DNA of 20,402 nucleotides from Paulinella micropora. Its lineage: Eukaryota; Cercozoa; Imbricatea; Euglyphida. Of the stretch, positions 16,134 to 20,402 are shown one piece after another. The stretch's first letter is position 1. The number at the start of each line of letters is the position of its first letter. The notes below the pieces were generated by a model, which was not told where the DNA came from, searched no databases, and was given only the letters and a program-made list of their open reading frames with translations. The stretch spans positions 460,321-480,722 of the forward strand of contig BJOX01000146.1 in the NCBI GenBank assembly GCA_009731375.1, given 5' to 3'. The translations under genes were made by a program, and so were the position numbers.

Positions 16134-17253
16134 TCTTTTCTTGATAGATACTTTTTAATGTTTTTTACGGAAAACACTTTATTAATCAAATCTTCTAAAC
16201 CAGTTCCCATTTGTAATCCCAAATATTCTGCGAGTTTCTTTTTTACTTCGTCCTTCTTTTGTCCAACATCTATTTTATGTTCTACAATTTTGTCTATTAT
16301 CCATTGCGCCCTTTGGTTCCAACCTTTAACATCGTGGCCTTCATTTTTAAGTTTATCCCTTAATGCTTCACCTAGAATTTTAATGGTAAGTTTTTTCTCA
16401 ACATTACTATTTGACAATCCATTCTTCAACATTAATCTGTATTTAGCTTCCTCTAGTTGGTTTCCAATATCTTTATTCAATGCTTCTTGTGCTCCAAGCA
16501 TTTTTTTCATATCATCTATTGTTATTTGTTGCTTTTGAAATTCTTTTATTCTTTCTGCTATACTTTGTATTTTACTAGGTTCCCAATTATTTATATCTGC
16601 TTGAGTAAAAACTCCAGAATTTATGATTAATTTTTTGTTGTCTTCAAATTCTTTATTTGGCTTAACTTTTACCTCTGGCTGTGCCTGTTGTTCTTGTGGC
16701 TGTCCTGCTGTGGTGGCATAATATATTGATATTGTGGTGGCGGTGGTAATGCCTGTATCCTATTTTTTCTATCTTCTTCATATTTTACATCATCTATGAG
16801 TTTTTGCTCCCTTCTTAGTTCTCTGTCTTTTTGTTCTTGTCGTTCCTTGATATCTTCCATGTCTTTTCGGTGTTGCCTCTTCTTTTCTTCTTCAGCATCA
16901 TCTCGTGCTTTTTTCTCTTTTTGGTCAATCTCATCAATCTTATCGTATTTTTCCTTTCTGAGTTTGTCCAAGTGGTCATTAATGGCGGTTCTAGTATTTT
17001 GTTCAATCTCCGACAAACTCTGGACTTTTCTTAAGTCTTCTTTTCGCTTAGGTGTCCGTCTTGTTTTTGGCCGATTTAGATATTTCATAAAAAGTTTAAC
17101 AATTTGAAGTGTGCTCATATCATTTGTCTTTTTACCGAAATTAAGATAATATTTTTTACCCTTCTGAATAATATACGGCTTACCGCTCTTATTCCTATAA
17201 ACCCGCGGGGGTCTTAATTTCTGTTTCTTTGATATTTTAGAATTGCGCTTCAT
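16088..17253 (-). pseudogene. Basic coiled-coil virion-associated protein, frameshifted
   Basis: Two frames together make one protein of roughly 385 residues. The first, from 17253, starts with a Lys-rich patch and KLRPPRVYRNKSGKPYIIQK then KGKKYYLNFGKK, a motif style I associate with PLV structural proteins. It continues with a long charged coiled coil (about residues 65-165) and a Pro/Gln-rich stretch, and goes off-frame to a stop at 16669. The second frame takes over near 16700 (QPQEQQAQPEVKVKPNKEF) without a start codon and runs as a helical domain to 16088. The break is therefore an indel close to 16700. It could be a core, scaffold or pVI-like partner of the protease that follows. No enzyme motifs are visible. 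Its ATG lies inside the left hairpin of element 3. Confidence 0.55.
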
Positions 17254-17353
17254 GCTGTCGCACTCTCGCTTATTCTAAAACATCGTTTTTTTTATTTCAG
17301 GAAAAAATAATGGTCATCGATGTTTTGTGATGACGAAGTCAGAACAAAATATC
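17231..17353. repeat. Paired-hairpin intergenic element 3
   Basis: Left unit 17231-17285 is a reverse-complement relative of the right unit of element 1: TTTTAGAAT (17235-17243) pairs with ATTCTAAAA (17272-17280), and it ends ACATCG. A run of eight T follows (17286-17293). Right unit 17318-17353 is 36 nt: CGATGTTTTGT, GA, TGAC-GAA-GTCA, GA, ACAAAATATC. The minus-strand coiled-coil gene starts inside the left unit (ATG at 17251-17253). A second AATATC copy lies at 17357-17362, just before the neighbouring stop. Confidence 0.85.
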
Positions 17354-17364
17354 AAAAATATCAT

Positions 17365-17424
17365 TTAGAATTTGAGTGCTCCGCGTCCTCTCTGCTTACC
17401 ATACCCCAGTCTTGATGCTACAGC
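17365..17424 (-). CDS. Second copy of the small basic protein, 3' end only
   Basis: The last 19 or so codons encode AVASRLGYGKQRGRGALKF then stop, identical at the protein level to the end of the gene at 18243-18569. The nucleotide sequence is nearly identical up to the last Phe, then differs before the element. The rest is in the 749-N gap. This is either a tandem duplicate or two variants of one locus joined by the scaffolder. Confidence 0.6.
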   Translation of the reverse strand, partial: AVASRLGYGKQRGRGALKF

Positions 17425-18173
17425 NNNNNNNNNNNNNNNNNNNNNNNNNNNNNNNNNNNNNNNNNNNNNNNNNNNNNNNNNNNNNNNNNNNNNNNNNNNN
17501 NNNNNNNNNNNNNNNNNNNNNNNNNNNNNNNNNNNNNNNNNNNNNNNNNNNNNNNNNNNNNNNNNNNNNNNNNNNNNNNNNNNNNNNNNNNNNNNNNNNN
17601 NNNNNNNNNNNNNNNNNNNNNNNNNNNNNNNNNNNNNNNNNNNNNNNNNNNNNNNNNNNNNNNNNNNNNNNNNNNNNNNNNNNNNNNNNNNNNNNNNNNN
17701 NNNNNNNNNNNNNNNNNNNNNNNNNNNNNNNNNNNNNNNNNNNNNNNNNNNNNNNNNNNNNNNNNNNNNNNNNNNNNNNNNNNNNNNNNNNNNNNNNNNN
17801 NNNNNNNNNNNNNNNNNNNNNNNNNNNNNNNNNNNNNNNNNNNNNNNNNNNNNNNNNNNNNNNNNNNNNNNNNNNNNNNNNNNNNNNNNNNNNNNNNNNN
17901 NNNNNNNNNNNNNNNNNNNNNNNNNNNNNNNNNNNNNNNNNNNNNNNNNNNNNNNNNNNNNNNNNNNNNNNNNNNNNNNNNNNNNNNNNNNNNNNNNNNN
18001 NNNNNNNNNNNNNNNNNNNNNNNNNNNNNNNNNNNNNNNNNNNNNNNNNNNNNNNNNNNNNNNNNNNNNNNNNNNNNNNNNNNNNNNNNNNNNNNNNNNN
18101 NNNNNNNNNNNNNNNNNNNNNNNNNNNNNNNNNNNNNNNNNNNNNNNNNNNNNNNNNNNNNNNNNNNNNNNNN
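17425..18173. other. Assembly gap (749 N) between near-identical flanks
   Basis: The sequence left of the gap (17285-17424) and right of it (18174-18303) are near-copies, so the gap may mark a collapsed or misjoined repeat. Frames crossing it are meaningless. Confidence 0.99.
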
Positions 18174-18241
18174 GTTTTTTTATTTCAGGAAAAAATAATG
18201 GTCATCGATGTTTTGTGATGACGAAGTCAGAACAAAATATC
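18174..18241. repeat. Paired-hairpin element, truncated copy next to the gap
   Basis: Begins in the T-run right after the gap and matches element 3 from its T-run onward with one T fewer. The right unit 18206-18241 is identical to 17318-17353 (CGATGT, GAC-GAA-GTC core, AATATC). The stop codon of the basic protein gene begins 2 nt later. Confidence 0.8.
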
Positions 18242-18242
18242 T

Positions 18243-18569
18243 TTAAAACTTGAGTGCTCCGCGTCCTCTCTGCTTACCATACCCCAGTCTTGATGCTACA
18301 GCACCAACACTACCTGCGTAAGGCACCCCGACACTACTTAATGCTCCCGCAGTCCTTGAGATTAACTTATTACCGCGAAGAAATTTATCAACGGCAAAGA
18401 CCGTTTTGCCAACTTTTTGCCAGTTGATTTTACCGCCTGCTTGTCCCTTGCCTCCTTGCTTCTTCTTGCGACCAGTCTTCTTTTTACCTCCAGCCATGTT
18501 GGTGCTTGAGTTAATAGTTCGTTTGCCGATTGTTGGAATGACTTCAACGCGAGTTGTTTTTACTACCAT
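18243..18569 (-). CDS. Small basic Gly-rich core-like protein (pX/pVI-like candidate)
   Basis: Intact 108-residue frame. After a short leader it has a Lys/Gly-rich stretch (MAGGKKKTGRKKKQGGKGQ), then a small-residue, moderately hydrophobic segment (LISRTAGALSSVGVPYAGSV then GAVASRLGYG) and a basic tail KQRGRGALKF. Short proteins with a basic patch, an amphipathic segment and a GYG+RGRG-like tail are common in PLV, Polinton and adenovirus genomes, where they condense DNA or disrupt membranes. That role is inferred from composition alone. It lies between the ATPase and the coiled-coil gene, and is flanked on both sides by paired-hairpin elements. An upstream palindrome (18593-18613) and TATA-like box may control it. 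Confidence 0.6.
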   Translation of the reverse strand: MVVKTTRVEVIPTIGKRTINSSTNMAGGKKKTGRKKKQGGKGQAGGKINWQKVGKTVFAVDKFLRGNKLISRTAGALSSVGVPYAGSVGAVASRLGYGKQRGRGALKF

Positions 18570-18592
18570 AAAAGATAGATGAATATATAATA
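18570..18592 (-). promoter_or_regulatory. TATA-like box before the basic protein gene
   Basis: Read on the minus strand: TATTATATATTCATCTATC within about 20 nt of the ATG at 18569. Confidence 0.4.
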
Positions 18593-18613
18593 GAAAGATT
18601 TTAAAAATCTTTC
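18593..18613. repeat. 21-nt perfect palindrome, GAAAGATTTT / AAAATCTTTC
   Basis: Two 10-bp arms separated by one base, placed 23 nt upstream of the basic protein start and just upstream of its TATA-like box. Could be an operator-like binding site or a hairpin. It lacks the GA/GNA core of the element family. Confidence 0.6.
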
Positions 18614-18636
18614 AGCAAAAATAAAAAATAATTATT

Positions 18637-18843
18637 GATATTTTATTCTGACTTCGTCATCATAAAACATCGTTTTTTTGCTTTAATGGTTTCCGATGTT
18701 TATGGAAGGGACTACGCCCCTTTCCAAACCCGCGGGGGTATGGTAGGGGGTTATACCCCCTCCAAATAAACGAGAGTGCGTAGCACGACCATCTCGTAGA
18801 GTGATTACGCCCTTCGGGCAGTAAAGTGAAATTCTCAAATATC
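18637..18843. repeat. Paired-hairpin intergenic element 4, expanded right unit
   Basis: Left unit 18637-18672 is 36 nt and, reverse-complemented, differs from 17318-17353 at two positions that pair with each other. T7 run at 18673-18679. The right unit is 150 nt (18694-18843) instead of 36-58. It keeps CGATGTTT at one end, AATAAACGAGAGTGCG (shared with element 1) in the middle and AATTCTCAAATATC at the other end. Extra hairpins are inserted, among them GGAAGGG..CCCTTTCC, GGGGG-TTATA-CCCCC, ACGAGA..TCTCGT around GTGC-GTA-GCAC, and GCCC-TTC-GGGC. It ends 1 nt before the ATPase stop codon. Confidence 0.85.
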
Positions 18844-18844
18844 A

Positions 18845-19666
18845 TTATTTCATGCGATAAGCAAAGTTTTTTCTTAATTCATCATCAACACTTGAGACAT
18901 AAAGAAAATTAAATCGTTCCTTTGTTGCTTCGTGATACTTTTGAAGAAAGTAATCAAAGTCAAAAGATAAGTCTAAGTGTTTATACACGAGTTCCATTTT
19001 GTCCTGAGATTGCCCCGGAAAGATTAATAGATAATCTAACTGCTTAATAGCTTCTGGCCGTAGGTCGTTCAAATACTGACTAGACATAATAACCTTACTT
19101 TTATAGTGTCTGTTCTTTTTTAACAAATCACTTACGGACTTGTCTCTTAATCCACTACCTAAATCATCCAAACCAAAAACAACCTCTGGAGAAATATACT
19201 TACTCGGCCTTTCTTTTGCCTCTGCGGTGCTCTATTTCTTTTTTTCTTCTTTTCCAAAGTATAAAAATTGTGGCTTCTCTATTTCTTCTTTGTCCTGTTT
19301 TACTTCTCCTTCGTGTTGCTCGTCATGTCTGTTCAGTTTGTCTAACTCATAATCAATCACATTTACACCATCTGATTTAAGAAAGGTATATATTGCCATC
19401 GGGTTGCCTCTGTTCTTAAAGTGCTTTACCATTGCTTTATAAATGTAGTCCTTGTGTATCGTTGAAGCAATAATAACAATACGGGTTTTTCTGTCCGTCG
19501 TCCTTTTCAGTATTTCAAAGAGTGCTGTCGTCTTACCGCTCTTCTTTCTAGCAAGTAGAAATATATTAGCATACGGCTCATTGAATAATTTATAACCCTT
19601 GGCTTTTTTATCTCCGTTTCCATCCTGCTTCACAGGCTTCACCTTGACGTTGTTAATCTTCATCAT
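18845..19666 (-). pseudogene. FtsK/HerA-A32-type genome packaging ATPase with one nonsense codon
   Basis: Walker A is IFLLARKKSGKTTAL (residues about 35-49). The next strands read RIVIIASTIHKDYI. The frame is stopped by a TAG at 19232-19234, yet the same frame continues without further stops: Walker B is VVFGLDDLGSG (Asp167-Asp168 by continuous numbering), followed by KVIMSSQYLNDLRP (sensor-like Ser-Gln) and a helical C-terminus to TAA at 18845-18847. Total 273 codons, the normal size for PLV/Polinton packaging ATPases, which pump DNA into the capsid. One base change explains the break, and a draft error is possible. The ATG (19664-19666) directly abuts element 5, and a second ATG follows at once. 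Confidence 0.88.
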
Positions 19667-19811
19667 GATATTTTAGAATTGCGTTTCGTGCTCCGCACTC
19701 TCACTTATTCTTAAACATCGTTTTTTCTTTATTGTTTAAATTAAATCGGTTGTCGATGTTTATCAACAAACGGGAGTTGCGGTAGCAACGAGAGTGTAGT
19801 TGATAAATATC
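19667..19811. repeat. Paired-hairpin intergenic element 5
   Basis: Left unit 19667-19720 is a relative of the element 1 right unit in reverse complement: TTTTAGAAT pairs with ATTCTTAAA (one mismatch). Its inner hairpin, read on the minus strand, is GA-GTGC-GGA-GCAC-GA. T6 run at 19721-19726. Right unit 19754-19811 has the 9-bp outer stem TTTATCAAC/GTTGATAAA and inner GTTGC-GGTA-GCAAC with GA on both sides. The left end abuts the ATPase start codon. The right end is 4 nt from the stop of the gene at 19816. Confidence 0.85.
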
Positions 19812-19815
19812 ATTA

Positions 19816-20181
19816 TTAAGCAACGAATTCCAAACACACTACAATTCGGCCCGCTAAATTTCCTGTGTCAATATTTCCGCTGTCGGTTTCAAGGACTTTA
19901 AATGTATATTGTCCGTCTGTCCACCCTACAACACCCAAATTATAACTAAGGTTTGAAATGTTTGCTGAGGTGCTGTCCGCAAATGTTCCAATAATTCCAA
20001 TTCTATCCATATAAAGAATTCTTGTTTTGGTTTCGGTCTGGTCGTTCATATAGTGGATAAATTTTACATTCATTTTGGTGGGTGTGAATGACATTTGGAT
20101 ATTTTTATTAAACGTTTTGCTTCCTCCAGCAAAATCATTGCTTAGAAAAATAATATTTTGGTATTTGAACTCACTCATCAT
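19816..20181 (-). CDS. Small beta-rich viral protein of unknown function
   Basis: Intact 121-residue frame. Alternating hydrophobic and polar segments (NIIFLSNDFAGG, NVKFIHYMNDQTETKTRILY, TGNLAGRIVVCLEFVA) suggest a small beta sandwich, and the lack of Lys-rich or helical stretches sets it apart from its neighbours. No signal peptide or catalytic motif is visible. It heads the minus-strand virion cluster, followed by the ATPase after element 5, so a minor virion or cement protein is a reasonable but unproven idea. Two ATG codons stand at the start (20179-20181 and the next). The divergent gene on the + strand begins only 24 nt away. Confidence 0.65.
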   Translation of the reverse strand: MMSEFKYQNIIFLSNDFAGGSKTFNKNIQMSFTPTKMNVKFIHYMNDQTETKTRILYMDRIGIIGTFADSTSANISNLSYNLGVVGWTDGQYTFKVLETDSGNIDTGNLAGRIVVCLEFVA

Positions 20182-20205
20182 ATATTTTGTATAATATAAA
20201 AAAAA
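20182..20205. promoter_or_regulatory. 24-bp divergent promoter spacer
   Basis: ATATTTTGTATAATATAAAA fills the whole space between two divergent start codons. It offers a TATA-like core on each strand, so both genes must share or overlap their promoters, or start transcription inside the partner gene. Confidence 0.5.
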
Positions 20206-20402
20206 TGATTTTAATATTCTTGTTTATGTGGTCTGTGTTAGGTCGGACTGCCTGCGACTTTTACTCACGGGTCGGCGATAAAAAAAATGAAAGTTGTGTT
20301 TATTGTATTCAAAAAGGTATAGATACTAAATTTAAATGTGTGTATAAGCCTATGAGTGATTGGTGTGTTAGTTTTGATGAAGCCATTCCTTTAATTTGCT
20401 CA
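20206..20402 (+). CDS. Secreted or membrane Cys-rich protein, cut by the window end
   Basis: The frame runs open from ATG 20206 to the edge (65 codons plus 2 nt). It begins with a short hydrophobic stretch, MILIFLFMWSVLG, typical of a signal peptide or anchor, with possible cleavage before ACDFYS. The following part has six cysteines in the order C-x(13)-C-x2-C-x(11)-C-x8-C, with a WC pair (SCVYCIQ, FKCVYK, DWCVSF) and a last C near the edge. This order is reminiscent of PSI-type disulfide domains, but the fragment is too short to decide. A virion membrane or host-surface protein is possible. It is the only + strand gene to the right of the virion cluster. Confidence 0.6.

Noticed and set aside
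15936-16538. Long plus-strand frames opposite the protease and coiled-coil genes
   Set aside because: They are Leu/Trp-rich or Phe/Ser-rich mirror images of the PEP-rich and Lys/Glu-rich minus-strand proteins.
17318-17353. Hammerhead-type ribozyme in the hairpin units (TGATGA...GAA look)
   Set aside because: The tandem GA next to a stem resembles a hammerhead core, but the invariant CUGA before it and a third helix with a cleavage site are missing, and other units lack TGATGA altogether.
17372-18253. Plus-strand frames across the 749-N gap
   Set aside because: They are open only because N is not a stop; the flanks are antisense to the basic core-like gene.
18637-18843. tRNA gene suggested by a cloverleaf-like pairing (GATATT/AATATC base, three arms)
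   Set aside because: The arms can be drawn as a cloverleaf, but no tRNA consensus (T-loop GTTCRANTC, D-loop GG) is present. Each unit folds better as its own hairpin.
11361-19811. CRISPR array
   Set aside because: Repeats are spaced by whole genes, vary in length, and no cas genes occur.

Overview
The window is eukaryotic-type DNA: part of a decayed LTR retrotransposon followed by a long stretch of an endogenous or assembled polinton-like virus (PLV / Polinton relative, Preplasmiviricota-like). Four runs of N interrupt it (6383-6392, 7336-7345, 14870-15272, 17425-18173). The host cannot be named from the sequence. Standard stop codons, a Ty3/gypsy element and an eight-or-more-gene PLV module together suggest a protist, fungal or other eukaryotic genome scaffold.

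Region 1 (1-5960) is the pol-bearing part of a Ty3/gypsy-type element on the + strand. In order it has a gag-like tail, retropepsin, a linker, reverse transcriptase, RNase H, a zinc-binding integrase with a D,D36E core and GPY/F module, and a long unexplained C-terminal tail. It switches frame four times and has an in-frame stop, so it looks dead. No LTR pair is visible. Region 2 (5961-6904) is AT-rich, has no convincing gene, and carries a strong 56-nt hairpin at 6718-6773.

Region 3 (6905-11983, + strand) is the left arm of the virus: an AP2-like plus zinc-finger protein, a HIRAN protein, a small basic protein, protein-primed DNA polymerase B (broken by one stop and one frameshift), and two tandem genes that share an ExoX-C/DUF3820-like C-terminal motif. 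Region 4 (12101-20181, - strand) is the virion module. Read along the minus strand it holds a small beta-rich protein, a packaging ATPase (one nonsense codon), a small basic Gly-rich core-like protein (3' end present twice around a gap), a coiled-coil protein (one frameshift), an adenain-type protease, a minor capsid/penton-like protein (mostly N), the major capsid protein and a fibre-like protein. At the right edge a divergent + gene for a secreted or membrane Cys-rich protein begins 24 bp from its neighbour. Several hallmark genes are broken while capsid, fibre and protease frames are open, so this is either a decaying endogenous copy or a draft with indel errors. The only integrase in view belongs to the retroelement.

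The most unusual content is a family of five complete intergenic elements and one truncated one (11361-11491, 12001-12101, 17231-17353, 18174-18241, 18637-18843, 19667-19811). Each is a pair of inverted hairpin units, GATATT-hairpin-ACATCG, then a T-run and T-rich spacer, then CGATGT-hairpin-AATATC. Every hairpin I could fold by eye has an outer stem, a tandem G-A/G-A internal loop, a short inner stem and a GNA or GNNA loop. Stem bases change in compensating pairs between copies. The elements sit flush against start and stop codons, keep one orientation whatever the gene direction, and mix unit types freely. They resemble bacterial BIME/REP pairs in design, but I know of no described equivalent in this virus group.
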